This document shows, one piece after another, positions 6,747 to 14,321 of a stretch of DNA of 33,538 nt. The notes below the pieces were generated by a model. The model was not told the DNA's origin, did not search any database, and saw nothing but the letters and a program-made list of their open reading frames with translations. This DNA comes from JBBAFS01 sp041655255 (GTDB lineage: Bacteria > Spirochaetota > Spirochaetia > Sphaerochaetales > Sphaerochaetaceae). The stretch covers positions 1 to 33,538 of the forward strand of contig JBBAFS010000009.1 of the NCBI GenBank assembly GCA_041655255.1. Reading direction: 5' to 3'. Each line of letters starts with the position of its first letter. Positions within the stretch are counted from its first letter, which is position 1. Position numbers and translations under genes: made by a program.

Positions 6747-7535
6747 ATGATTAAGCTTGATAGTGTATCCACAGGATACTACAAGCAAAAGGTGATTGAA
6801 AACTTGACGCTCAGCTTTGGGAGAGGCGAGTTCTGTTCGATTTTGGGACCGAACGGTGCCGGTAAGTCGACACTACTCAAAGCGATCTTAGGCTTTTTAC
6901 CGCTCACCGCCGGTAAAATCAGAATTAAAGAGCGTTCTATCGAAAAATGGAGCCGTAAAGAGCTGGCAAAAACTATCGCCTTTATTCCGCAAGAGATTGT
7001 ATACCAGTTTGACTATTCGGTGTCGGAACTCGTTTTAATGGGTCGTTACCCCTATCTAAACTATTGGCAGAGCTATACCGAACAGGATCGCGAAATAGTC
7101 GAAGGTGTACTCAATGCCACCGGTTTGCAACCGTTAAAAGAGAAGCGTTATTCACAGATAAGTGGTGGCGAAAAACAGCGGGTAAATATCGCTCGAGCCC
7201 TCGTACAGGATACCGAGGCGATACTTTTGGATGAGTCACTCGTTCACCTCGACTTGAGTCATCAATTAGAGATAATCGAACTGTTATCCCAGATCAGTCG
7301 CACGAAAGAGATTTTAATCATCCTCGTTTCTCACAATGTTAATTTATCGGCAGAATATAGTGATAGACTCATCTTTTTGAAAGGGGGTCGGCTGAAATTT
7401 GACGGTCCAGTAGAATCGGTGCTAACCTCCGAAAACATCAAAGAGGTCTTCGATACTTCGCTAACCGTTATTGAAAATCCGGCCTCAAAAAAACCGAATA
7501 TTCTCTATCCGGGTGGACGTAAGGATAAGCTATGA
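6747..7535 (+). CDS. btuD: Cobalamin ABC transporter ATP-binding protein (BtuD/FepC family)
   Basis: A 262-aa cytosolic ATPase that powers the BtuC permease. All ABC motifs are visible: Walker A 'GPNGAGKST' (residues 34-42), Q-loop Gln82, signature 'SGGEKQ' (139-144), Walker B 'AILLDE' with catalytic Glu163, and H-loop His196. Two small departures: the usual 'DEPT' after Walker B reads 'DESL', and 'SHD' reads 'SHN'. 'YQFDYSVSELVLMGRYPYL' is typical of iron-chelate/B12 importers. AAGGAG lies 4 nt before the ATG. The stop overlaps btuB by 4 nt. It would be expected to sit beside btuFC; instead the minus-strand isc operon and the RAYT unit lie between. Confidence 0.9.
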   Translation: MIKLDSVSTGYYKQKVIENLTLSFGRGEFCSILGPNGAGKSTLLKAILGFLPLTAGKIRIKERSIEKWSRKELAKTIAFIPQEIVYQFDYSVSELVLMGRYPYLNYWQSYTEQDREIVEGVLNATGLQPLKEKRYSQISGGEKQRVNIARALVQDTEAILLDESLVHLDLSHQLEIIELLSQISRTKEILIILVSHNVNLSAEYSDRLIFLKGGRLKFDGPVESVLTSENIKEVFDTSLTVIENPASKKPNILYPGGRKDKL

Positions 7536-9664
7536 CAAAACGGATCTTCGTATTACTTATAACCCTCCTTTTACCTTTAATCATCTTTGGTTTAGAGATC
7601 TCAGGGGTAGTGTTGACAGCTGAAGACAAACCTTTGGATAACGTCTTTATAATCTGGGGCAAAAAGCAGACGAAGAGCGATAATTCCGGCAGATTTCAGC
7701 TCTCGGGCGGCTCTCCTACAGAACCGATTAAGCTTCACCGTACAGGGTACGAACCGCTCCAGCTTAAATATTCTGACTTTACTCCGAATCAACGAATAGT
7801 GCTCAAACGAGCACCGATAACGATACCGGGCGACGTAATTAGATCAAATAGGGGACGGTTCGACATCAAAACACCTGAGCGGGTGGAGATCGTAGTGGAC
7901 GACACGAAGAGTCTCTACGATTTAGCAGAGCTATTAAAATCGGTGCCAGAGGTGAAAATAGTCGGTACGGATTTAGTGGGTGAGAAGAAAACAGTCGCCA
8001 TTCTCGGACATCATCCCCGCCATACATTAGTCTTGCTTGACGGCGTACCGTTAAACAGTAGCGGTCAAGCTTATGATATTTCACAGATTCCGGTACATTC
8101 GATTGAGAGTATCGAGGTTATCAAAGGGGCTTCGCCCAAGGGTAGCGGAGCGTTAGGGGGGATAGTCAGCATAAAAACCAAGGGTAGTGCTGAGAAGTTT
8201 GGTTTAGACTTAGGTCAATCGTTCGGCTCGTTCGAAACCTATAAATCGTACGCCTCGATCAAGCAGCGTAACCGTTATTTTAGTTTTAACCTCTATGTGG
8301 ATTCTAATCGGGCTAAGAACGACTTTTCGTATCTCGATCGTAAAGGTGTGAAAAAGAGGCGAGAGTATAACGACAAAGCTTCACAAAACCTGCAACTTCG
8401 ACTCTCAGCCATCATAAACTCTAAGTTTAACTCAACCTATCGGCTCGAAATCCAAAACTTTGCCCATAAATTGCCAGGTCCGCTCAATTACGAAGCACTT
8501 TACCGTGATGCCCGTTTGGAGGGGGGAGCTCTTAAACAATCGTTCTTATTGACCTACCTATGGGAAGATGGGGGTCTTGATTTGACCTTGTATCAGCACC
8601 GACAATATAGCGATTATGATAATACCAGAGCCCCCTACCCCTTTTATCATCTGAAGAGCGAACATCGACAAGCGAAACGGGGTGGGATCCTAAACGGTAC
8701 ATACGGGGTTGGACAGCTCTCTTTAGAGTCGAGCGTTGAATACCAGCGGGAGGATTTTAGTTATAAAGAGATTAAAAGCGTTGAAAGTTCGATTCCTTCA
8801 AAATATGTAGAAAACTATGCTTGGACGGGTGAAATAGAATACTTGTTGCCATTGAAAAGTATCGATTCCTTTCAAACCCTCTCCTTTAGAGAAGACTATT
8901 CCAAAAAATGGAAAGATAACCTCTCATATGGGTATGACCTCCATTTCAAAATGTATTACCCTGTCGAACTTACCCTCGGCGCCGGGATTGGGAGCAACTT
9001 TAGTTATCCCTCTTTTTACGACCTATATTGGAAGGGTGACTTTCAAACTACCGGTAATCCCGACTTAAAAGGGGAGACCGCTCTCCATAAAAAAGTGTAC
9101 GGCGAAATAAATTATTATCCGCTAACATTCGGGATCGAGTATAATCAGAGCTCGATTGACGATCTTATCTATTGGTACCGCTCGATTATCGGCTGGAAAC
9201 CTGGAAATGTTGCCAAAGCTAACATCGAAAACTTTAGTCTGAAGGGTGGATATAGACTAAACAGTCTGGTTGAACTATCCGCCACTTATCTAATCACCGA
9301 TGCTGAGAATAGAAGCCTCAAGGAGGACGGCTCACATTCTGATCTTTACGGGAAAAAAATAGTCTACACCCCTGAAGAGACTTTGCAAGCAGAACTGAAT
9401 CTAACCTACTCAAACTATTGGCTGAAGCTGTCACACCGCTACACAGGGGAGCAGTGGACTACTCTCGACCAATTAATCGAACCACTTAAGGGGTATTATC
9501 TCACCGACTTAGAAATAGGGGGTGCGATACCTTATAAAAATCAAGAATATCGTCTATCTGTGCAGCTAAACAACCTGTTCAATCACCGTTATGAAATCTA
9601 TCATTATACGCCACAGCCAGGCTTTAACTGGCTCTTAAACCTACAATATAATTACAAAAAATAA
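7532..9664 (+). CDS. btuB: TonB-dependent outer-membrane receptor (BtuB-like)
   Basis: A 710-aa outer-membrane transporter for corrinoids. A signal peptide (residues 1-20, MTKRIF then a long hydrophobic run) is followed by a carboxypeptidase-regulatory-like beta-sandwich (about 21-90, 'ISGVVLTAEDKPLDNV'), a feature common in Bacteroidetes-type receptors. The plug domain is at about 110-215 ('HTLVLLDGVPLN', 'IPVHSIESIEVIKGASPKG', 'GALGGIVSIKTK'). The rest is a 22-strand-type barrel rich in alternating aromatics, with 'LQLNNLFNHRYEIYHYTPQPG'-like text near the end. The C-terminus ends NYKK rather than in the usual aromatic residue. It lies between btuD (ATGA overlap) and the beta-propeller gene (13-nt gap). 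Cobalamin as ligand is inferred from the locus. Confidence 0.88.
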   Translation: MTKRIFVLLITLLLPLIIFGLEISGVVLTAEDKPLDNVFIIWGKKQTKSDNSGRFQLSGGSPTEPIKLHRTGYEPLQLKYSDFTPNQRIVLKRAPITIPGDVIRSNRGRFDIKTPERVEIVVDDTKSLYDLAELLKSVPEVKIVGTDLVGEKKTVAILGHHPRHTLVLLDGVPLNSSGQAYDISQIPVHSIESIEVIKGASPKGSGALGGIVSIKTKGSAEKFGLDLGQSFGSFETYKSYASIKQRNRYFSFNLYVDSNRAKNDFSYLDRKGVKKRREYNDKASQNLQLRLSAIINSKFNSTYRLEIQNFAHKLPGPLNYEALYRDARLEGGALKQSFLLTYLWEDGGLDLTLYQHRQYSDYDNTRAPYPFYHLKSEHRQAKRGGILNGTYGVGQLSLESSVEYQREDFSYKEIKSVESSIPSKYVENYAWTGEIEYLLPLKSIDSFQTLSFREDYSKKWKDNLSYGYDLHFKMYYPVELTLGAGIGSNFSYPSFYDLYWKGDFQTTGNPDLKGETALHKKVYGEINYYPLTFGIEYNQSSIDDLIYWYRSIIGWKPGNVAKANIENFSLKGGYRLNSLVELSATYLITDAENRSLKEDGSHSDLYGKKIVYTPEETLQAELNLTYSNYWLKLSHRYTGEQWTTLDQLIEPLKGYYLTDLEIGGAIPYKNQEYRLSVQLNNLFNHRYEIYHYTPQPGFNWLLNLQYNYKK

Positions 9665-9677
9665 AGGAGTAAACCAA

Positions 9678-10940
9678 ATGAAACAAACCCTTTTAGCCCT
9701 CATCGCCCTCTTATTAGTCGTAAGTCTTAACGCTTCAATGTACGTGCTCAATACCATCAGCCAAACCGTCTCGAAAATCAACTTAGAGGATGGTAGCGTC
9801 GATAATAGCTTCGCAGTTACCGGACTCTACCCCAACCAGCTATCCATAACAGAAGACTATCTTTACGTAGTCAACTCAGGAGATAACGATGTTCAGAAGA
9901 TCGATCTAAAAAATGGTCAAACTATCCAAAGAATCGACGTAGAAGAGTATTCAAACCCTTATTCGATAGTCATAGCGGACGGATTTGCATACGTTAGCGG
10001 GTTGATGACGAATAAAGTCTATAAAATTGACCTTAATATTGATAAGGTGGTCGACGAATTAGAGGTCGGAATCGCCCCAGGTAACCTCTACATCTATGAT
10101 AAGCAGCTCTATGTAATCAACACCGGCTTCCAATATCCAGACTATTTTCAGGGTAGCTTTTCCGTGATCGACTTAGAAAACTTTACCATTACAAAAAGTG
10201 TGGATACCGAGCTCAACCCTAACGATATAACGGAGGATGATCAGGGCAGACTAAACGTCGTTTGTTCGGGCGACTATTCAGATGTTAACGGTAGTGTAAC
10301 CGTTTATGATAGAGAGAGTCTTGACGTGATAAAAAAGCTTAACTTTAATGCATTTTTAACCAACATCGAATATGCTAATGGTCAAGTTTATGTGGGTGAT
10401 GCGTTTGGTGGTGGTGTTTTCGTCTACGATGCTGAAAGCTTTGAAATTATTCATCAAGAGGACAATCTTTTTTCTCAGGGTGGCAGTGCTCTTTCAAGCT
10501 ATCAGGGTAACCTCTATATAGCAGATGCAGGTGACTTTATGTCAAACTCGACGATTAGGGTTTATAATAATAAAAACGAGTTAGTGACAAGTTATCAGAC
10601 AGCGATAGGTGCGGTTTCGTTTGCCTTTTCAGTCGATAGTTCAACGAGTGTGGAGAAGTTGGTGGTGGTGGAGAATCCAATCAAAGCGTACCCTAATCCA
10701 TTTAAGAGCAGTATTTCTATCGAGTATGACTCTATTGAGCGTGGTGTTGGGGAGATGGCTACTGTTGAAGTTTACAACCTCAAAGGTCAGTTAATACGTC
10801 AGCTTCCGGCGAATCAGCCGAATGTTAGTTGGGATGGTAAAGACAGTACAGGCAGAGCCGCTTCTAATGGTATTTATTATCTCAAAATAAGCGACGATAA
10901 TGGTATCATCACATCTAAACGAATCACCCTCATCAAATAA
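9678..10940 (+). CDS. Secreted YncE-like beta-propeller with C-terminal sorting domain (BtuG-like candidate)
   Basis: A 420-aa exported protein. An N-terminal signal peptide ends near 'SLNAS' and has no lipobox. Residues of about 22-320 are YncE/NHL-type propeller repeats ('YVLNTISQTVSKINLEDG', 'YVVNSGDNDVQKIDLKNG', 'YVSGLMTNKVYKIDL', and others). The end (about 335-420) is a FlgD-like/T9SS type A sorting module: 'AYPNPF', 'VEVYNLKGQLIRQL', 'SWDGKDSTGRAASNGIYYLKI'. In Bacteroides, BtuG is a YncE-like surface propeller that binds B12 very tightly and sits on BtuB. The position directly after btuB (13 nt, AAGGAG box) suggests the same job. Unlike BtuG this protein is not a lipoprotein and would need another anchor. 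The fold is clear; the B12 role is inferred. Confidence 0.8.
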   Translation: MKQTLLALIALLLVVSLNASMYVLNTISQTVSKINLEDGSVDNSFAVTGLYPNQLSITEDYLYVVNSGDNDVQKIDLKNGQTIQRIDVEEYSNPYSIVIADGFAYVSGLMTNKVYKIDLNIDKVVDELEVGIAPGNLYIYDKQLYVINTGFQYPDYFQGSFSVIDLENFTITKSVDTELNPNDITEDDQGRLNVVCSGDYSDVNGSVTVYDRESLDVIKKLNFNAFLTNIEYANGQVYVGDAFGGGVFVYDAESFEIIHQEDNLFSQGGSALSSYQGNLYIADAGDFMSNSTIRVYNNKNELVTSYQTAIGAVSFAFSVDSSTSVEKLVVVENPIKAYPNPFKSSISIEYDSIERGVGEMATVEVYNLKGQLIRQLPANQPNVSWDGKDSTGRAASNGIYYLKISDDNGIITSKRITLIK

Positions 10941-11046
10941 TCTACATTAAAATAAAAAGATTTAACCTCTCGCAGATCGCACAGATTACGCAGATTTAGG
11001 TGATTATGGAATTGAGTTAGATGAAATATTAACGCATATTAAAGGC

Positions 11047-11077
11047 AAAGGTCTTGCTATCAAGGCCTTTACCTTTT
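11047..11077 (+). terminator. Intrinsic terminator of the btuD-btuB-propeller operon
   Basis: AAAGGTCTTG (11047-11056), loop CTAT, CAAGGCCTTT (11061-11070) form a 10-bp stem with one G-U pair, followed by 'ACCTTTTC'. It lies 107 bp after the propeller stop. Bases 10941-11046 hold a 'ctctcgcagatcgcacagattacgcagattt' repeat and no gene. Confidence 0.65.
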
Positions 11078-11089
11078 CACTTCTGAGCT

Positions 11090-11350
11090 TCAAACCCTCG
11101 CAACTTCACAACTCTGCTTTACTCCTTGCTACACTTCAATTTTCTGCGTGAGACTCATTAAAACGGGCGGAGCAAGCCGCCGCCCCTACGAAACTTCATA
11201 ATATCACAACTTCACAACTTTGCTTTGCTCCTTGCTATACTTCAACAATCTGCGTGAGACTCATTAAAACGGGCGGAGCAAGCCGCCGCCCCTACGAAAC
11301 TTCATAATATCAAAACCTCACAACTCTGCTTTGCTTCTTGCTTTTCTTCA
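11090..11350. repeat. Family C/B composite repeat, 106-bp tandem period
   Basis: Two near-identical units place the hairpin ACGGGCGGAGCAAGCCGCCG plus CCCCTACG at 11164 and 11270, 106 bp apart, each preceded by 'acttcacaact-tgctt-ctccttgct-acttca' and 'ctgcgtgagactcattaaa'. A third partial unit runs to about 11350. This is the reverse orientation of the copies at 2412 and 33225. No coding sequence. Confidence 0.85.
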
Positions 11351-11513
11351 GGTATCTGCGCGAGAATCCCTTAGTTTTACTTGACACGTTTTTACTCATT
11401 TGCTAATCAGGTCAATATTGTTAATGACTTTACAGTTTTAGGAACCTTGTTTTTGCGAGGTGACGGGGCGAAGCTGTATCTATAGCATAAAATACAATTT
11501 AATAAACATATAA
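11351..11513. other. Gene-free spacer
   Basis: AT-rich sequence between the repeat cluster and the long inverted repeat. A TTGACA occurs near 11381, but no convincing -10 box or gene follows. I see no recognisable function. Confidence 0.4.
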
Positions 11514-11585
11514 AGGCTGGCGGGAAAGAATACTACGGAATAGGCTCAAAGCCTTTGGGGAAAAGGACTCTTTTTTCGCCAGCCT
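11514..11585. other. 72-nt inverted-repeat element of unknown function
   Basis: AGGCTGGCG (11514-11522) pairs perfectly with CGCCAGCCT (11577-11585). Inside, AAAGAA can pair with TTTTTT, and the centre offers two alternative hairpins, GGCT-caa-AGCC and CCTTT-gggga-AAAGG. Read on the plus strand it could be a structured RNA or a small non-autonomous palindromic element. It has no coding content and differs from repeat families A to C. Confidence 0.5.
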
Positions 11586-11599
11586 GAATTTGATCGTGT

Positions 11600-11628
11600 A
11601 CGTAGGGCGTCGGGCTTGCTCGACCCGT
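11600..11628. repeat. Single diverged family B palindrome
   Basis: ACGTAGGGCGTCGGGCTTGC followed by TCGACCCG matches the GTAGGGG...GGGCTTGCTC...CCCG family with changed arms. It stands 119 bp before the nucleotidyltransferase gene. Confidence 0.65.
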
Positions 11629-11746
11629 TTAGTTGATTCTACCTCTACCGTTTCCACATTTATAATGTTGTTCGTTAAGTATAACCATTCATTCTTAAGG
11701 ATACCAATCATTCCAACTATCAATTTTTTTCGATGGAGGATCTATT

Positions 11747-12022
11747 ATGAGACTACCCAAAAAAGACGAAATAAAAGAACTGTTTCACACCTACGATTCT
11801 AAGGCTAAGGTGTGCCTTTTTGGTTCCAGGGTTGATGATAACAAAAGAGGTGGTGACATAGATTTACTTATTTTATCGGACAAGATTAAACCTTCCAAAA
11901 AAATAGAACTACTTTTGAAATTATACGATATTGTTGGCAAGCAAAAGATTGATTTGATAATTACTGATAAACTTGTCGACCCCTTTCACCGACTTGCCTA
12001 TAAGACAGGCAAGCTTTTGTGA
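11747..12022 (+). CDS. MNT-type nucleotidyltransferase domain protein
   Basis: A 91-aa minimal nucleotidyltransferase. The DNA polymerase beta-like core is complete: 'LFGSRVDDNKRGGDIDLLI' gives Gly26-Ser27 and metal-binding Asp37 and Asp39, and 'KIDLII' gives the third carboxylate, Asp69. Such proteins often pair with a HEPN protein as a type VII toxin-antitoxin module, where MNT nucleotidylates the HEPN RNase. The gene has a GGAGG box 9 nt before the ATG. The next reading frame (12120) does not look like HEPN to me, so the partner is missing or unrecognised. Sits in the repeat-rich boundary before the polysaccharide genes. Confidence 0.75.
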   Translation: MRLPKKDEIKELFHTYDSKAKVCLFGSRVDDNKRGGDIDLLILSDKIKPSKKIELLLKLYDIVGKQKIDLIITDKLVDPFHRLAYKTGKLL

Positions 12023-12119
12023 GCTTTAGTCGTCAGACTTAAAAGCAATATGCCTAAAACCACGACTAACAATAATAATTCGGTTTGGTGGTAGTCATTT
12101 TGGTCACATAAGGGATAAT

Positions 12120-12707
12120 GTGTCGCAAAGCATTGTAGCGGAAATGTGTTTGGGCACGCAGCTTAGCTTGACGGTTGCAGCGTTAAAGGGGAGTATTGGG
12201 AGTATATCAGATATAAAGGAATTGCGGGATGATGTGTATGTAGCATTACACTATAACATTGATGTAGAACAAGCTGTGATTGTCAAGCAGCTGAGAAATA
12301 TAATTAAGGATGTTTTAGGGATTCAAAGTACGGCAACTAACAGTGAGCTATGGGTGCATATCTGTCTAAATGGTGTAAAAGACAAAAGTAGTTACAGGTT
12401 TGTTTGTGAAATAATCAATGCTGCATATTATGGGGTAAATGGTGACCAACTGGGTTACATGTTATCAGATTCGGTTAAGCCTGGCAGAGGACAATTGGAG
12501 CTTAGCCAGTACCCTCTTTTCGCATTTTTGTCTGGCAATCGGGAATTTTGCATAGCCTTCGTCGAACGTGCTTTAAGGCACAAAAAAACACATTCAAACC
12601 TTCAAGGATTATTAACATTATTGATGAACATTGCCGACAATGGAGCCAGAATTGGAAAGATATCAAAAAAGATGGAGTGCGCTAGCCACCACTTTAAAGG
12701 AAGTTAG
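12120..12707 (+). CDS. Hypothetical protein
   Basis: A 195-aa reading frame with a GTG start (or ATG at 12144). I do not recognise the family. The predicted protein is mostly helical and soluble, with no signal peptide or membrane span, and a low-complexity end (KKMECASHHFKGS). It lies 97 bp after the nucleotidyltransferase and has no good ribosome-binding site. It could be the partner of that gene, a decayed gene, or a real accessory gene. The 3' end overlaps another small reading frame at 12640. Between 12022 and 12120 a 7-bp inverted repeat (TAGTCGT at 12027, ACGACTA at 12062) is seen. Confidence 0.4.
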   Translation: MSQSIVAEMCLGTQLSLTVAALKGSIGSISDIKELRDDVYVALHYNIDVEQAVIVKQLRNIIKDVLGIQSTATNSELWVHICLNGVKDKSSYRFVCEIINAAYYGVNGDQLGYMLSDSVKPGRGQLELSQYPLFAFLSGNREFCIAFVERALRHKKTHSNLQGLLTLLMNIADNGARIGKISKKMECASHHFKGS

Positions 12708-12786
12708 AATTGTGAAAGACTTTGAAAAAGACGGCCATGTGTATATAAAACAGTTGAAAAGATACTTCCCTGAACAGTTTGATTGA
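12640..12786 (+). CDS. Small hypothetical ORF (48 aa)
   Basis: ATG at 12640 to TGA at 12784-12786, in a different frame from the preceding ORF and overlapping its end. The peptide is charged and helical (MEPELERYQKRWSAL at the start, YIKQLKRYFPEQFD at the end). Its composition looks more protein-like than the overlapping tail of the 12120 frame. It could be the remnant of a larger gene broken by a frameshift, or a small partner gene. I cannot assign a function. Confidence 0.3.
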   Translation: MEPELERYQKRWSALATTLKEVRIVKDFEKDGHVYIKQLKRYFPEQFD

Positions 12787-12883
12787 CATGACTCTTGATT
12801 TTATATTTTGTATAATTGCGCAATGTTTTGCTGTTGAAATAATGGCTTTATTCTTGTTTGCTCCGAGGTGTTTTTTATAATTC

Positions 12884-12911
12884 TTGATATTGGTGTATCA
12901 AATGTTAGAAT
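12884..12911 (+). promoter_or_regulatory. Candidate promoter of the polysaccharide cluster
   Basis: TTGATA (12884-12889), 16-bp spacer, TAGAAT (12906-12911), about 100 bp upstream of the first polysaccharide gene. Another pair, TTGACA at 12783 and TATAAT at 12811, has an unfavourable 22-bp spacer. The 12787-13013 gap is AT-rich and has no gene. Confidence 0.4.
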
Positions 12912-13013
12912 TAGCGGAATTTCTTGGCATTCCTTAGATACTGTTTGCGAACTATATACAGTAACTACGATAAGAAATAATTTGATTTATTTATAAATAG
13001 CGGGGAGGAACTG

Positions 13014-14237
13014 TTGTTACCGGTCATTAATGATACATATCTCGTACTACTTGTTATTGTGTCTGGCCTTGGATCAAGAATTTATAGAAGTCCGGCTATG
13101 GTTATAGCAATTTTTTTTGCAACAATATTATTGTTGTTGATTAACAAGGTTAAGGTTAATCGAAAATTGTTGTATGTGATTGCAATATGGATAGCGTTAA
13201 ACGGCATGTTTGCTCTTATGTTCGGAACGGTCAGATGGTTATTTACTGGAAGATACATGACAGTAGTTCTTATTGCATATGCATTTACAAAAGTATATAA
13301 AAACAGTTTGTTTGATAAGTATGTGATGATTATTAGCACGCTTGCTTTGATAAGTCTTGTTTTTTGGCTTTGGCAAGTGTTTAGCCCATCTTCTTTATAT
13401 CAGTTAATGTCCAGAGTAGACATTGGTTTTGACTATCTGGAAAGAAGGACTCAATATCACATGATAGTCTACACGGCAAGATTTGTTTCGAGATCTAGCC
13501 AGGTGAGAAATTTTGGATTTTGTTGGGAACCGGGCCCTTTTAGTATATATTTAACAATAGCCTTATTTTTTAATATATATAAACGCGGCAATAATGTCGT
13601 TAACTATCTTTTGATTATTGCTATTATTACTACTTATTCAACCACAGGTTATGCCATGCTTTACATTTTATTGTTTTATAGGGTGGTGAAAAAAAGAAGC
13701 ATGACGTCAGTGTTTATGGCATTGGTAATCCTGGCTGTATTTTTTGTTTCTTATATGCAATTAGACTTTATGAAAGAAAAAATTGAAGCCCAGGCCGAAG
13801 TAATAGATGATTTCAATACTACGGGTGAGTTACTTGGAGCAACATATATGCATAGAACCGGGAGATTTTCCGGATTATTAGGGGGTGTGATAAATCTATA
13901 TAAATATCCGTTTGGAGTAGGTGGTAATTACGAACTGAAAATAGATTCTGCTGGTACTTTGGTAAATGGTATAGGGGGGTTACTTGGAACATTTGGAGTG
14001 TTCTCTGTAGCGTTTTTCTTAATATACATAAAAACCTCAAAATATTTTGCAGCGTTGTTTGGGGTCAATAAGAGATACGTATTTTTCAATCTTACACTGG
14101 TAGCGCTTTTTGGTTTTAGTATTCAGACGAATAGTATTCTTGGTGCATTATTGTTGATGGGTCTCTTTTTTGAACGGGACGAAAGTAGTTTACGGACTTA
14201 CGTAAATGAGGAAGTGCCAATCTTAACAACAAAGTAG
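13014..14237 (+). CDS. wzy: O-antigen/capsule repeat-unit polymerase (Wzy-like)
   Basis: A 407-aa integral inner-membrane protein with about ten or more hydrophobic segments and a large central loop (about residues 130-180). The loop contains 'FGFCWEPGPFSIYL'; an EPG-type motif in this place is common in Wzy polymerases. A second soluble stretch with 'ATYMHRTGRFSGLLGG' lies near residue 280. It would link undecaprenol-linked repeat units in the periplasm. The start is TTG 13014, 5 nt after a strong GGGGAGG. Wzy proteins share little sequence, so the call relies on topology, the motif and the flippase next door. Rich in ATA and AGA codons compared with the btu genes. Confidence 0.7.
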   Translation: MLPVINDTYLVLLVIVSGLGSRIYRSPAMVIAIFFATILLLLINKVKVNRKLLYVIAIWIALNGMFALMFGTVRWLFTGRYMTVVLIAYAFTKVYKNSLFDKYVMIISTLALISLVFWLWQVFSPSSLYQLMSRVDIGFDYLERRTQYHMIVYTARFVSRSSQVRNFGFCWEPGPFSIYLTIALFFNIYKRGNNVVNYLLIIAIITTYSTTGYAMLYILLFYRVVKKRSMTSVFMALVILAVFFVSYMQLDFMKEKIEAQAEVIDDFNTTGELLGATYMHRTGRFSGLLGGVINLYKYPFGVGGNYELKIDSAGTLVNGIGGLLGTFGVFSVAFFLIYIKTSKYFAALFGVNKRYVFFNLTLVALFGFSIQTNSILGALLLMGLFFERDESSLRTYVNEEVPILTTK

Positions 14238-14321
14238 AGGCATGCAATCAAGATTGTTATTGAGTGTGTAAGTGTAGTTATGATCTTACTTTGTATCAGC
14301 AAGTGGAGTGAATTAGCTTAG

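Noticed and set aside
6510..6788. A 92-aa minus-strand frame upstream of btuD
   Set aside because: It covers the tandem repeat, the family B palindrome and the start of btuD, with no RBS and no protein-like pattern.
11499..11723. A 74-aa minus-strand frame before the nucleotidyltransferase gene
   Set aside because: It reads through the 72-nt inverted repeat and a palindrome; no RBS, and the sequence looks like repeat translation.
12027..12068. 7-bp inverted repeat between the nucleotidyltransferase and the next frame
   Set aside because: Short stem with a 28-nt loop and no T-run; may be chance.
12783..12816. TTGACA...TATAAT as the main cluster promoter
   Set aside because: Both boxes are perfect but the spacer is 22 bp, too long for a normal sigma70 promoter; the pair at 12884-12911 has better spacing.
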